A stretch of DNA of 45,910 nucleotides from Cytobacillus stercorigallinarum (GCF_014836495.1 NZ_JACSQT010000018.1:1-45910), one strand, 5' to 3'; numbered from the stretch's first letter, positions 36,028 through 45,634 are shown. Numbers and translations: made by a program. The notes: generated by a model from the sequence alone, not told the origin.

Positions 36028-39000
36028 TCACTCAGTTGAAACAGAAGGGTCTGCTTGCTCTTTAACTGGAACAACTTGCATAAAGTGACTACCTAAATCT
36101 GATAAAAGAGCTTTCAAATCATTCGCTTCATCTTCTTGGTTTTGGCCCATCAATAGATTGATATATTTTTCTAATAGTTCTTTTACATCTTCTAACCCAT
36201 TTTGGTCAAGTTCGGTTACGTTTACTTTTGCACCTTTGGCTATTCTTCTTTCAATGGCCGCTTTTGTTAATCCCATTTCAGGTTGATGTCTTAAGTAGAC
36301 GACGCCACCTGTCATCCCTGCACAAATCCATGGACCCGGATCACCTAATACAAGGCCGCGACCGTTCGTCATATATTCAAATGCAAATCCTTTAATATTC
36401 GCATTTGTACCGATTTTTCCAAATTCCTTCTCTGGAATTGGAGTTGTTAGTTGCCCACCAATAATCATGTCAGCTCCAGATAAACGGATACCAGCTCTTG
36501 CATCAGCATTTCCTTGTGCAACGAGAAGTCCGACTTGGGCACCGTAGCCAAAACCTTTTCCAACAGACCCATTATAATACTGCCCATTCTTACCTTTCGA
36601 TTTGAAAATTAAGATTTGCCCACCGAAGGAAGTTTTACCAATCCCATCTTGCGCACCGCCTGCTACTTCGATGTTTATGCCGAAACTGTTATATGCCCCT
36701 AATCCGTTACCAGGGATAGATCCACCATTATATTTGAGATCAACTGGAGGAAGGGTTTTATATGATCCATCTAAGCGTCCTCTTACACGATGACAAGATA
36801 CACGACTACCAAGTACCCTTTGCTCTGAAGTAACATTAGAGAAGGTACGTGATTGGTGCAATTCTTCTACACTTTTGTCTAGATATTCAGCTCCAACAGC
36901 CACTTGTAATTGTGCCTCACTAACTTCTTTAGGTTGCTCATTATTGCTGAGCTGTGAAATTTCTAATGTACGAAGTAAATAATCTAAGTTCAATTGTTCT
37001 TTTCCTTTTACTTGTTCAAGTAAATCTGTACATCCAATAGCGTCTTGTAGATTGCGAATACCGATGCTGCCAGCAAGTGCTTGTAGTTCTTTACCGAAAG
37101 CAGAATATAAGTTGACTAATCCTTGGACAGCAGATTCAAATTGACGAGGAACGAATCTTCTTAACCCATGTTCTTTTGCTTCTGCCTCTGAATCAATTTG
37201 CGTAGCAATTCCTACATGACAAGTATCTAGATGACAACCACGGCAAGTTGTGCAACCGATGGCTAACATAGATAATGTACCAAAACCAACTCTATTTGCA
37301 CCAAGTAACATAACTTTTAAAACATCACTAACACTTTTTAAGCCACCATCTGCCCATAGCTCAACATAATCTCTTAATCCAGCTTCTAGTAAGGCGTTAT
37401 GTGCCGCTTTAACACCAATTTCAACTGGTAATCCAACATGTTGGAGTGCGTGGATTCTAGCTGCACCTGTACCACCATCAAATCCACTTAATGTGATAAT
37501 ATCCGCACCAGCTTTAGCGATACCTACTGCAATTGTACCAATATTAGGCACAACAGGAACTTTAACTGACACTTTCGCTTTATCATTCGCTGTTTTTAAT
37601 TCATGAATCATTTGTGCTAAATCTTCAATAGAATAAATGTCATGATTATTTGACGGTGAAATTAAATCAGATCCAATTGTTGCATTTCTCGCTTCAGCTA
37701 TTTTCGCTGTTACTTTAGATCCTGGTAGATGTCCACCTTCACCAGGTTTGGCTCCTTGGCCGATTTTAATCTCAAGGAGGTTAGAAGAGTTAAGAAGCTC
37801 AGCGTTTACACCAAATCGTCCTGAGGCAACTTGCTGGCCTCTTGTGCGAGGATATTTCCCGAGCATATCTTTTATTTCTCCGCCTTCACCATTTAAACTA
37901 ATCATATTTAGTCTTTCTGCACCTTCTGCATAAGCTCTAAAAGCAATTTCATTCTGCGAACCGAAGGACATAGAAGAAATAACGAATGGTAAGCTATGAT
38001 CTCCAACAGAAATATTCACATCTTCTGGTGAAATTTTGGTTTCTGATTGTTTAAAATCAGTTAGGTGACGAATGGTTGTTGGGTTCTGATCTTCTTGTTC
38101 ACTTATCTTTTCACGGTAAGCACCATATTCACCAGTAGACGCAACTTCACCAATTGCTTTCCAAATCCTTGGGAATAGATGGAAGGTTTTCCCGATTCTA
38201 TTTTTCTCATTAATAAAGTCTTCCGCTCTTAAAAAAGCATCTTCTTGCATATGAACAAAATTGTATTTAAGCTCACCTGAACCAAAGAAATTGATGATGT
38301 TTAAATATTCAGCGATTTCTTCATTTATGCCAATGGTTGAGAATAGGCGACCATATCCTCTTAGTTCATGAATTCCGATTGTAGAGATTACTTTTTCTAA
38401 TCCTTTTGTTAAAGCAGAATATAGGTTAATAAGAGGAGTTATTTCCTCGTTGGCTACAGTTATAAACATATAATATGGGCTAATCAAATCTGCACCTAAA
38501 CCGTAAGCCGTTATAATATCATGTAATGACCTGATAGAAGCGGAACGTAAAAGTAAAGAACAATCTCTTCTTAGTGTTTCTTTTACTAATGCTTGATCAA
38601 TGGCAGAAACGACTAAGTGTGGATCCATCCAATAGGAATCTTCTTGATGGGCACTGGCATCATTCAAGACAATAAGGGTTTTACCAGCTTTAACTGATTC
38701 AATCGCTTCTTTTGATAAGCGTGAAATCGCCTCTTTGATTGTTTCATCTTTGGAAAAAGTGATAGAAAGATAGGCAATTTTCTTTTGTGCTTGATAATAT
38801 TCAGTTACTTGATCATAGCTAGGCTGATTGATTTCCTTTACACACTCGTATCCTAATTTTCCTTCTATTAATAATGGTGTTTGTAATTCAAGTACATCTA
38901 CGGATTCTTCATTATTAAAGAGTGATGGTCTTTTACCGATAATGGTTCTAGTTGAGAAATGTTCTGTTTCTCTATCTCTATCAATTGCAGGGTTAGTAAC

Positions 39001-40497
39001 AACTGCGACACTTTCTTTAATAAAATCAGCGATATTTGTTCTCTCACCATTTAAGGCTGCTAATGGAGCATCATGGCCAAGTGAACGGATAGGTTCCGCA
39101 CCTTTTTCTGCCATTTGTTCTACTAAGTTTACATGGTCTCTTTCCCATCCGAATGCTTTATATTGACCATTATGAATCTTTGTTGGGAAAGCTATTGTAG
39201 TTACTTTATTCAAAATTGGCGCATTTAAACGATTTTTATAATCTTTAACATTTACACGAGAAGAGAAACGATTGAATGTTTCTTCTTGATAATTTTCATG
39301 TTCATATTTTTCTAGTTTATTCCCGTTCCATTTGAAACCAACTTTTTCACCAGGAGATAAAGGCTTTGGTTCACTTACATATTCACTCGATGAGATAATC
39401 CCTGGTTCAGATGAGAATAAATAAGAGCTTTCAGTCTCTAACATCCAAAGGGGTCTTAATCCAAGGGAGTCGACACTATATACTGCTTCATTTCCGAATC
39501 TTGAAATAATTCCGGCAGGACCTTGAGCGAAATGTCCCCAAGCTTCCCTAATATAAGTATATAAATCTTGTAAATGTGGAGGATATGACTTGATTTCATT
39601 AATGATTGGAGGGAAGAGTACGTCCATCGCTTCAAATAATGAATAGCCATCTCTACAAATGAGTGTTTCAATTGTTCTGCTTAAATCTTGGGAATCACTA
39701 CCGCCTCTAACGAGTGGAACATTAATCATTCTAGCTTCGTCGCGCAATTTTGCAATCGTATTAATTTCGCCATTGTGCCCTAAGACGGCAAATGGTTGCA
39801 CACGAAAAAAGCTTGAAAGTGTATTAGTTGAATAACGATTATGGCCAAGTGTCATAGTGGAAGCTACTAATGGATTGGCTAAGTCATGATAATATTTAGG
39901 TAAAATATCGCCAGCTCCCATTACTTTATACACAGCATGGAACTGACTAAGGGATGCTACGTGAATAAATTCATTTTTTTCTGCTTCTACAATGACTTCT
40001 AATATCGTTTGATTAAGATCTGCTTCATTTTTATCAACCGTACAGGCAATTTGCCAAAATACCGGGTTCTCTTGAATCGCAATCGGTCCAAGAGCAGAAG
40101 AATCTGTCACTTCATCTGATTCGAAAATTAAAGAAAATCCATTGTCATCAAGAAGTTGGCGTACTTCTGTTTTGAAGGTTTCACTTTGTTCATTGCGAGT
40201 GAAAAAGAGATGACCGACGACGAAATTGGGTGTGTCAACAACTGTTGGATCGATTTGAGCTTTTTTAAGCTTTTCTTTCCAGAGTGTACGGGGGATATCG
40301 ATATGAATCCCAACGCCATCTCCTTCTCCATTAATAAAACCTGCACGATGGTTCATCGTTACTAATGCATCTATACAACTGAAAATATTTTCACGTGTTG
40401 GAATCTTTTCTTTCTCTAATGAAGAAACAATACCACATGCATCGTGTTCTTGATTATTAAAATTTTTGAATTGGGAAGGGGTCCATTGTTGAGTCAT
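36028..40497 (-). CDS. gltA: Glutamate synthase (GOGAT) large subunit
   Basis: This 1489-residue enzyme makes glutamate from 2-oxoglutarate and glutamine-derived ammonia. After a 20-residue propeptide comes the amidotransferase nucleophile Cys 21 (EHDACGIV). The central domain follows, then the FMN/2-oxoglutarate domain with SGFDGGTGAARIHALQHVGLP. A [3Fe-4S] motif is next (C-x5-C-x4-C in GCTTCRGCHLDTC), and then the C-terminal GXGXG beta-helix. An in-frame GTG at 40536 is inside the Shine-Dalgarno sequence. ATG 40497 gives the normal propeptide length. No small subunit gene is nearby, so the electron-donating partner must lie elsewhere. Confidence 0.93.
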   Translation of the reverse strand: MTQQWTPSQFKNFNNQEHDACGIVSSLEKEKIPTRENIFSCIDALVTMNHRAGFINGEGDGVGIHIDIPRTLWKEKLKKAQIDPTVVDTPNFVVGHLFFTRNEQSETFKTEVRQLLDDNGFSLIFESDEVTDSSALGPIAIQENPVFWQIACTVDKNEADLNQTILEVIVEAEKNEFIHVASLSQFHAVYKVMGAGDILPKYYHDLANPLVASTMTLGHNRYSTNTLSSFFRVQPFAVLGHNGEINTIAKLRDEARMINVPLVRGGSDSQDLSRTIETLICRDGYSLFEAMDVLFPPIINEIKSYPPHLQDLYTYIREAWGHFAQGPAGIISRFGNEAVYSVDSLGLRPLWMLETESSYLFSSEPGIISSSEYVSEPKPLSPGEKVGFKWNGNKLEKYEHENYQEETFNRFSSRVNVKDYKNRLNAPILNKVTTIAFPTKIHNGQYKAFGWERDHVNLVEQMAEKGAEPIRSLGHDAPLAALNGERTNIADFIKESVAVVTNPAIDRDRETEHFSTRTIIGKRPSLFNNEESVDVLELQTPLLIEGKLGYECVKEINQPSYDQVTEYYQAQKKIAYLSITFSKDETIKEAISRLSKEAIESVKAGKTLIVLNDASAHQEDSYWMDPHLVVSAIDQALVKETLRRDCSLLLRSASIRSLHDIITAYGLGADLISPYYMFITVANEEITPLINLYSALTKGLEKVISTIGIHELRGYGRLFSTIGINEEIAEYLNIINFFGSGELKYNFVHMQEDAFLRAEDFINEKNRIGKTFHLFPRIWKAIGEVASTGEYGAYREKISEQEDQNPTTIRHLTDFKQSETKISPEDVNISVGDHSLPFVISSMSFGSQNEIAFRAYAEGAERLNMISLNGEGGEIKDMLGKYPRTRGQQVASGRFGVNAELLNSSNLLEIKIGQGAKPGEGGHLPGSKVTAKIAEARNATIGSDLISPSNNHDIYSIEDLAQMIHELKTANDKAKVSVKVPVVPNIGTIAVGIAKAGADIITLSGFDGGTGAARIHALQHVGLPVEIGVKAAHNALLEAGLRDYVELWADGGLKSVSDVLKVMLLGANRVGFGTLSMLAIGCTTCRGCHLDTCHVGIATQIDSEAEAKEHGLRRFVPRQFESAVQGLVNLYSAFGKELQALAGSIGIRNLQDAIGCTDLLEQVKGKEQLNLDYLLRTLEISQLSNNEQPKEVSEAQLQVAVGAEYLDKSVEELHQSRTFSNVTSEQRVLGSRVSCHRVRGRLDGSYKTLPPVDLKYNGGSIPGNGLGAYNSFGINIEVAGGAQDGIGKTSFGGQILIFKSKGKNGQYYNGSVGKGFGYGAQVGLLVAQGNADARAGIRLSGADMIIGGQLTTPIPEKEFGKIGTNANIKGFAFEYMTNGRGLVLGDPGPWICAGMTGGVVYLRHQPEMGLTKAAIERRIAKGAKVNVTELDQNGLEDVKELLEKYINLLMGQNQEDEANDLKALLSDLGSHFMQVVPVKEQADPSVSTE

Positions 40498-40541
40498 AGT
40501 ATTCGGCTTTTTGAGGCAATGCCTTAAGCCGTTCACCTCCT
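40495..40541 (-). promoter_or_regulatory. Stem-loop between Shine-Dalgarno and gltA start codon
   Basis: On the minus strand AGGAGG (40536-40541) is 38 bases from the ATG (40495-40497). Between them CGGCTT (40526-40531) pairs with AAGCCG (40504-40509), and AGGC/GCCT pairs inside. If folded, about ten unpaired bases separate the ribosome site from the ATG, which is normal spacing. Confidence 0.6.
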
Positions 40542-40647
40542 AGTTTAGTAATGTTTTTGAGGTTGCTAGATTGCTAAGATTTCTAGCGAAGTTAATTGAA
40601 ATGATATTTAATTAGGTAACGCATTAAAGTGTTTCGGTAACGAAGGA

Positions 40648-40653
40648 ATTATA
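40648..40653 (-). promoter_or_regulatory. -10 element of the gltA promoter
   Basis: A perfect TATAAT on the minus strand, about 150 bases before the gltA start. The -35 position (GATATG) is poor, which suggests need for an activator. Confidence 0.45.
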
Positions 40654-40681
40654 CAGAATATTTACATTATCATATCACATG

Positions 40682-40696
40682 AATTTTCAGAAATCA
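40682..40696. promoter_or_regulatory. CodY-like box upstream of gltA
   Basis: AATTTTCAGAAATCA matches the first 12 positions of the CodY consensus AATTTTCWGAAAATT and misses the last three. It lies six bases upstream of the -35 position of the gltA promoter. Confidence 0.55.
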
Positions 40697-40766
40697 ATTA
40701 TTTATACATTTTTATGGATACGAAAAATGTTGAGAATGTATAAAAATGTATAGAAGAATCTATATT

Positions 40767-40780
40767 TGTAAACGTTTTCA
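40767..40780. promoter_or_regulatory. Perfect cre site (CcpA operator) upstream of gltA
   Basis: TGTAAACGTTTTCA matches TGWAANCGNTNWCA at all 14 positions. It lies about 115 bases upstream of the gltA -10 element, a position from which CcpA usually activates rather than represses. It is just downstream of the hemL terminator. Confidence 0.7.
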
Positions 40781-40790
40781 TAGTATGTAT

Positions 40791-40826
40791 CAAAAGAAAA
40801 AGAGAGCTGGTCGGCTCTCTTTTTCT
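40791..40826 (-). terminator. Terminator of hemL
   Basis: AAAAAGAGAGC (40797-40807) pairs perfectly with 40814-40824. On the minus strand a T-rich run follows. Confidence 0.83.
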
Positions 40827-40843
40827 GTATAAAAAATGAATAA

Positions 40844-42139
40844 TTACTGGTTTGTTAACTCTTCGAAAGAATCATGGACTGCTTGAATGGTAGCGTCAAT
40901 ATCTTCCTCTGTATGAGCAATTGTAAGGAACCATGCTTCATATTTGGAAGGTGCAAGGTTGATGCCTTTATTTAGCATTAATTTGAAGAACTTAGCAAAC
41001 ATCTCACCGTTTGTATTTTCAGCTTGTTCATAGTTCATTACCTTTTCATCAGTAAAATATACGGTTAATGCTCCTTTTAATCGATTGATTGAAATGGAGA
41101 TATTGAACTGTTTGGCCGCATTCATGATGCCTTCTTCAAGCTTTGCGCCTAATCTATCTAAGTATTCATAAACTCCAGGTTGTTTTAAAACTTCTAAGCA
41201 TGCAATCCCGGCTAAGATGGATGCAGGGTTTCCAGCCATTGTTCCTGCTTGGTATGCAGGACCTAGTGGAGCAACACTCTCCATAATCTCTTTTTTTCCA
41301 CCGTAGGCACCAATGGGTAGACCGCCGCCAATAATTTTTCCTAATGCTGTGAGGTCTGGTTGCACACCTAATAAATCCTGTGCACCTCCAAAGTGAAAAC
41401 GAAAAGCGGTAATCACTTCATCATATATAACGAGTGAACCATGTGCATGACTTATCTCGTTTACCTTTTCCAAAAACCCTGGTAAAGGCTCGACAATACC
41501 GAAATTACCTACAATCGGCTCTACTAAAACACCGGCAATCTCATGTCCCCATTTGTCCATTGCTTGTCTAAATGAATCAATGTCATTAAAAAGAACGGTG
41601 ATTACTTCTTTTGCAATCGATTCAGGTACTCCGGCAGAATCAGGTGTACCAAGAGTTGATGGCCCAGAACCAGCCGCAACTAATACTAAATCTGAATGTC
41701 CGTGATAACAACCGGCAAATTTAATTATTTTATCTTTTCCTGTATAAGCTCTTGCAACTCTTATGGTTGTCATTACAGCTTCGGTGCCGGAATTCACAAA
41801 CCTTACTTTTTCTAAATTAGGCATCGCCTCTTTCAGAAGTTTAGCGAAGTCTACTTCATACGGAGTCGGTGTGCCAAATAGTACACCTCTTTCAGCAGCT
41901 TCTTTAATGGCATTCGTTATATGGGGGTGAGCGTGTCCTGTAATAATGGGACCGTACGCTGCTAAATAATCAATATATTGATTACCATCCACATCAAAAA
42001 AGTAAGCGCCTTGGCCTCTCTCCATTGCGACAGGTGATCCTCCACCAACAGCTTTATAAGATCGGGATGGGCTGTTTACGCCTCCTACAATATGTTCAAC
42101 AGCTTCTTTATGTAGTCGTTCGGAATTGATAAAATGCAT
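40844..42139 (-). CDS. gsaB: Glutamate-1-semialdehyde 2,1-aminomutase
   Basis: This 431-residue PLP enzyme makes 5-aminolevulinate for haem synthesis. The PLP Lys is K268 in [16 protein letters not shown], and [21 protein letters not shown] and [11 protein letters not shown] are family motifs. The position before bcp (ygaF) and perR matches gsaB, the second aminomutase of B. subtilis, rather than hemL of the hemAXCDBL operon. In B. subtilis haem genes and gsaB neighbours are PerR-linked. TTG 42142 is also in frame, but ATG 42139 is better spaced from AAGGAGG. Confidence 0.92.
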   Translation of the reverse strand: MHFINSERLHKEAVEHIVGGVNSPSRSYKAVGGGSPVAMERGQGAYFFDVDGNQYIDYLAAYGPIITGHAHPHITNAIKEAAERGVLFGTPTPYEVDFAKLLKEAMPNLEKVRFVNSGTEAVMTTIRVARAYTGKDKIIKFAGCYHGHSDLVLVAAGSGPSTLGTPDSAGVPESIAKEVITVLFNDIDSFRQAMDKWGHEIAGVLVEPIVGNFGIVEPLPGFLEKVNEISHAHGSLVIYDEVITAFRFHFGGAQDLLGVQPDLTALGKIIGGGLPIGAYGGKKEIMESVAPLGPAYQAGTMAGNPASILAGIACLEVLKQPGVYEYLDRLGAKLEEGIMNAAKQFNISISINRLKGALTVYFTDEKVMNYEQAENTNGEMFAKFFKLMLNKGINLAPSKYEAWFLTIAHTEEDIDATIQAVHDSFEELTNQ

Positions 42140-42308
42140 CAATATTCCTCCTTAAGTAATATAATTTCCATATATATTTTAACATGTAAGTTATCGATCT
42201 GTTAAAAGCAAAATATTTTCATATCTATCGTTAGTAAGACAACTTGTCATACTCTCAAAAGGTTGAACGTATAATGGTAATACCGTCACGAGAGAGGTGA
42301 GGTTAGTC

Positions 42309-42725
42309 GTGCTATTTTTTTTCGTTATTTTTACTGTTACATTATGTATTTTTATGAGTATGCAAAGCCTTTTAACACCTAAAAGAACGAAGGGAAGATG
42401 GGTGTCATTAGATAACTTTTTTTATTTAATCTGTCTTTATGCTACGATTTTAATTGCTTTTGGGTTAATATATATTATTCTCGATTTAAATGGGCATGTT
42501 GTGTTAATAGATGAAACAAGCTATGGGGGGATCAATTTTTTAGATCGTCTTGCATCGGGTTTTTATTTTAGTGCTGTTACTCTTTTTTCATTAGGTTATG
42601 GAGATGTTATACCAGTTGGCTTAGGCCGTATGGTAGCGATGGTTGAAGCGCTGATAGGCTATGTTATTCCAACTGCTTTTGTTGCAAGAGTTGTTTTTAA
42701 TATTGATAATAAGAATGATCAATGA
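42309..42725 (+). CDS. Two-helix potassium channel family protein
   Basis: This is a 138-residue membrane protein with an N-terminal helix, a second helix pair and a pore loop. The selectivity filter reads TLFSLGYGDVIPV (about residues 97-109), with GYGD as in K+ channels. No cytoplasmic regulatory domain follows. An upstream in-frame GTG at 42297 lies in the ribosome site (GAGAGGTGAGG), so GTG 42309 is chosen. It is divergent from gsaB and followed by bcp. Confidence 0.82.
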   Translation: MLFFFVIFTVTLCIFMSMQSLLTPKRTKGRWVSLDNFFYLICLYATILIAFGLIYIILDLNGHVVLIDETSYGGINFLDRLASGFYFSAVTLFSLGYGDVIPVGLGRMVAMVEALIGYVIPTAFVARVVFNIDNKNDQ

Positions 42726-42801
42726 GAAGAAGGGTGTTTACTTGTATTTCACTCTTATTTTTTATAGTCTAAAAAAAACATGTTCAAGGAGTGAGTTATA
42801 T

Positions 42802-43272
42802 ATGAGTATAGAACTTGGAGAAAAAGCGCCCACATTTACATTAGAAGGAAGTAATGGAGAGGTTGTTAATCTAGAAGATTTTCGAGGGAAGAATGTCATC
42901 TTATATTTTTATCCTAAAGATATGACACCTGGTTGTACAACTGAGGCATGTGATTTCCGTGATAAGCATAATGATTTTTCTGACGTGAATACGGTGATTA
43001 TTGGTGTTAGTCCTGATCCAATTAAACGTCATGAGAAATTTATTGAGAAACATGAATTACCATTCCTTTTGCTTGCAGATGAAAACCATGAAGTTGCAGA
43101 AAGTTACGGGGTTTGGAAGTTGAAAAAGAATTTTGGTAAAGAATATATGGGTATAGAACGCTCTACGTTTGTGATTGACGAGGAAGGTAAATTAATAAAA
43201 GAGTGGCGAAAGGTGAAAGTAAAAGGACATGTAGAAGATGCATTGCTTTTCTTGCAAAATAGAAAAGGTTAG
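42802..43272 (+). CDS. bcp: Thiol peroxidase Bcp (peroxiredoxin)
   Basis: This 156-residue peroxiredoxin reduces hydroperoxides with thiol donors. The peroxidatic Cys 45 and resolving Cys 50 are in DMTPGCTTEACDF, the atypical 2-Cys Bcp pattern. A longer in-frame reading from 42661 lacks family similarity; AAGGAGTGA precedes the ATG at 42802. It is the counterpart of B. subtilis YgaF next to perR, so a peroxide-response role fits. Confidence 0.93.
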   Translation: MSIELGEKAPTFTLEGSNGEVVNLEDFRGKNVILYFYPKDMTPGCTTEACDFRDKHNDFSDVNTVIIGVSPDPIKRHEKFIEKHELPFLLLADENHEVAESYGVWKLKKNFGKEYMGIERSTFVIDEEGKLIKEWRKVKVKGHVEDALLFLQNRKG

Positions 43273-43387
43273 ACTTTTGAATACCATGATAATAACTTGC
43301 CCATTTTAATGAATTTAAGGCTTTTGTCCACGCAAGAGAAGCCAGTTTGAATATGATTAAACTAGGGCATACCTCCTCAAATATATT

Positions 43388-43420
43388 TTCCGGACTTTTA
43401 AATGAGTCCGGAATTTTTTT
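43388..43420 (+). terminator. Terminator of bcp
   Basis: TTCCGGACT (43388-43396) pairs perfectly with 43405-43413, followed by seven T residues. It lies 115 bases after the bcp stop; nothing is recognised in between. Confidence 0.88.
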
Positions 43421-43566
43421 ATAACTGACGGGCTAAATTTGTCTATTATAGGAAGTAAAAAAACAGAAGTATTTACAACGTTCATTTTTATAAAACAAGA
43501 TGGAATATTAAATGAGTTTAGTCTATATGATAAAATAAGAAAAACATACTTCTTGAAACGCGGTTA

Positions 43567-43596
43567 TTGACAACTTTCAATAATTATTAGTAAACT
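43567..43596 (+). promoter_or_regulatory. perR promoter
   Basis: TTGACA (43567-43572), an 18-base spacer and TAAACT (43591-43596), immediately followed by a PerR box. Confidence 0.55.
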
Positions 43597-43598
43597 AT

Positions 43599-43613
43599 TT
43601 ATAAAGATTATAA
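43599..43613. promoter_or_regulatory. PerR box controlling perR
   Basis: TTATAAAGATTATAA differs from the PerR consensus TTATAATNATTATAA at a single position. It lies just downstream of the -10 element, so PerR bound here would block its own transcription, as known in B. subtilis. Confidence 0.85.
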
Positions 43614-43645
43614 TATAAGAATGAATAGAAGTGAGGTGCATGACG

Positions 43646-44086
43646 GTGGCGCAAACACATCTTAAAGAAGCATTAGATACGTTAAAAGATACAGGGGTTC
43701 GCATTACTCCACAGCGTCATGCGATACTTGAATATTTAATAAACTCAATGACGCACCCAACAGCTGATGACATATACAAAGCATTAGAGGGAACGTTCCC
43801 AAATATGAGTGTGGCTACAGTTTACAATAATTTAAGAGTATTTCGTGAGGTTGGGTTAGTAAAAGAATTAACCTATGGAGATTCATCCAGCAGATTTGAC
43901 TTTGTAACAACACAACATTATCACGTTATCTGTGAAGGTTGTGGTAAAATTGTTGATTTTCATTATCCTGGTTTGGATGAAGTTGAACAATTAGCGGCAC
44001 ATGTGACGGGCTTTAAAGTAAGTCACCATAGAATGGAAGTTTATGGGGAATGTCCAGAGTGTTCAAAGAAAAAAGAAATGCATTAA
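43646..44086 (+). CDS. perR: Peroxide stress regulator PerR
   Basis: This 146-residue Fur-family repressor senses peroxide by metal-catalysed oxidation of histidines. All regulatory metal ligands are present with B. subtilis numbering: H37, D85, H91, H93, D104. The structural zinc cysteines are C96, C99, C136, C139. Longer readings from GTG 43631 or ATG 43640 overlap or crowd the ribosome site GTGAGGTG. GTG 43646 gives proper spacing and an N-terminus like the known protein. Confidence 0.95.
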   Translation: MAQTHLKEALDTLKDTGVRITPQRHAILEYLINSMTHPTADDIYKALEGTFPNMSVATVYNNLRVFREVGLVKELTYGDSSSRFDFVTTQHYHVICEGCGKIVDFHYPGLDEVEQLAAHVTGFKVSHHRMEVYGECPECSKKKEMH

Positions 44087-44093
44087 AATGTAT

Positions 44094-44124
44094 AAAGCTG
44101 TCAGCGTACTGCTGCCAGCTTTTT
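44094..44124 (+). terminator. Terminator of perR
   Basis: AAAGCTG (44094-44100) pairs with CAGCTTT (44116-44122), extended inward by CAGC/GCTG, then T residues. Confidence 0.82.
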
Positions 44125-44236
44125 CTCTGTATTTTTTTATGCTTTGTTTTCTATAGGAATCATCATACATATAGTTAGAGGTTAAATAATCATTTATTGT
44201 CTGTTTTAGATTTACAACCTTTTGCGTGAAAATAAT

Positions 44237-44599
44237 CTACTGCTTTAATGAGGTATCTTTTCGATTATATTTTTCGTCAAATTCTTTTCCTTCTAATGTG
44301 CGATCGAGCGTTAGTGGTTCGCGACAATGCATACACATATCAACCCGGCCTAATATTTTGGTTGGCTTGTTACAATTTGGGCAAACAACTTGGATCGCTT
44401 TAGTGGAAAGAATACCAATCCACAAGTAAATTACCGTACTAGCAATAATGAATAATACACCCAAAAGCATACATATAGACATAATTAATGGTGAAGTTCT
44501 GAAGAAAATACCTATGTACATGACAATAAACCCAACAAATATTAAGCTTAGAGCAAAGGTTCTTATTTTATTTATTTTACTCGAATATTTTTTTGCCAT
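44237..44599 (-). CDS. ygzB: YgzB family zinc-ribbon membrane protein (DUF2614)
   Basis: A 120-residue protein with two membrane helices (about residues 10-65), then a zinc-ribbon with Cys pairs CPNC and CMHC (about residues 79-98). [16 protein letters not shown] at the start and [22 protein letters not shown] at the end match the YgzB family (motifs cited in part). Function is unknown. It lies between perR and ygxA as in B. subtilis. Confidence 0.9.
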   Translation of the reverse strand: MAKKYSSKINKIRTFALSLIFVGFIVMYIGIFFRTSPLIMSICMLLGVLFIIASTVIYLWIGILSTKAIQVVCPNCNKPTKILGRVDMCMHCREPLTLDRTLEGKEFDEKYNRKDTSLKQ

Positions 44600-44740
44600 C
44601 TTGATCCCTCCTAAACACTAACTATATCATACCATTGTAAGAAAAAATAAAAAAATTGTCACTATTTGCTGGTGTTTATCAAAGGGAATTTAGATAAATT
44701 GTCGAACTAATATTTAAAACGAAAAAATTATGGGGGCGTT

Positions 44741-45604
44741 ATGATGGAAGATATACTCCGTCCTATTTATCAAGAAAGAGCTAGTCAACCAAATACATTA
44801 GGTGTGTTAATTGTAGAGGGAAATGAAAAGACAATTTCAAATAGAGATACGTTTGATGCAATACTCTTAATTATCGTAGAAAATGCGGATACGCCTATTT
44901 TTGTGAAACATTACACATTTGAAGATAAAAAAGCCTCAATGCAAATAATAACGAAGCAACAATTGGATCAATGGATACTAATGGGTAGTAATAGAAAGAT
45001 TTTTGATTGGCTATATAGTGGGAAGGTTTTATTTGATCGCAACGAATATATAGGAAACTTACGTGATAAATTAAACGAATTCCCTTTCAAGGATAGAAAG
45101 CTCAAAATGGGACTAGAGTTTGCTAAGTTGATAAGAAGGTATACAGATGGAAAAACTCTGTTTGAAAATCAAAATTATTTTGATGCTTATAATAATGTTG
45201 TTCATTCTTTGCATCATTTAGCGAGACTCTCTATTATTGAAAATGGTTTCCATCCAGAAGTAACACTGTGGAATCAAATTCGCCATATGGAACCAGAAAT
45301 AATGAAACTGTATGAAGAGTTAGTACAAAGTCATGAACCGCTTGAGAAAAGGTTAGAGTTATTGTTTTTAGCTTCGGAATTTTTAATCCATTCACGAACA
45401 AAAGCTGGTGTCAGCCATTTACTTGAAGTTTTAGCGGAACAATCAGTTTGGACAATTCAAGAGATCATCCAGCATAAAGAACTGAGACACTACTCAGTGG
45501 ATTTGATGATTCTATTAGAATATTTAATTGATAAAGGGTTTATTAAAGTAATAAGTGAAGAAACAAAAGGAAAAGGAATTAAACACCGATATTACAGTTT
45601 GTGA
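44741..45604 (+). CDS. ygxA: YgxA, nucleotidyltransferase-like protein
   Basis: A 287-residue protein matching the gene that precedes an rRNA operon in B. subtilis. An N-terminal domain resembles nucleotidyltransferase folds in outline (FDAILLIIVEN strand region), followed by a helical middle and a C-terminal winged-helix-like part. Activity is unproven. Two ATGs are adjacent (44741 and 44744); GGGGG spacing slightly favours 44744. Confidence 0.85.
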   Translation: MMEDILRPIYQERASQPNTLGVLIVEGNEKTISNRDTFDAILLIIVENADTPIFVKHYTFEDKKASMQIITKQQLDQWILMGSNRKIFDWLYSGKVLFDRNEYIGNLRDKLNEFPFKDRKLKMGLEFAKLIRRYTDGKTLFENQNYFDAYNNVVHSLHHLARLSIIENGFHPEVTLWNQIRHMEPEIMKLYEELVQSHEPLEKRLELLFLASEFLIHSRTKAGVSHLLEVLAEQSVWTIQEIIQHKELRHYSVDLMILLEYLIDKGFIKVISEETKGKGIKHRYYSL

Positions 45605-45634
45605 AGAAAATTATATTAAGAAAACAAAAAGTGG

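Noticed and set aside
40498..40536. GTG 40536 as glutamate synthase start
   Set aside because: The codon overlaps the Shine-Dalgarno itself and would lengthen the propeptide beyond the family norm.
42661..42801. Long N-terminal extension of Bcp
   Set aside because: It overlaps the channel gene, lacks Bcp similarity, and a strong ribosome site precedes ATG 42802.
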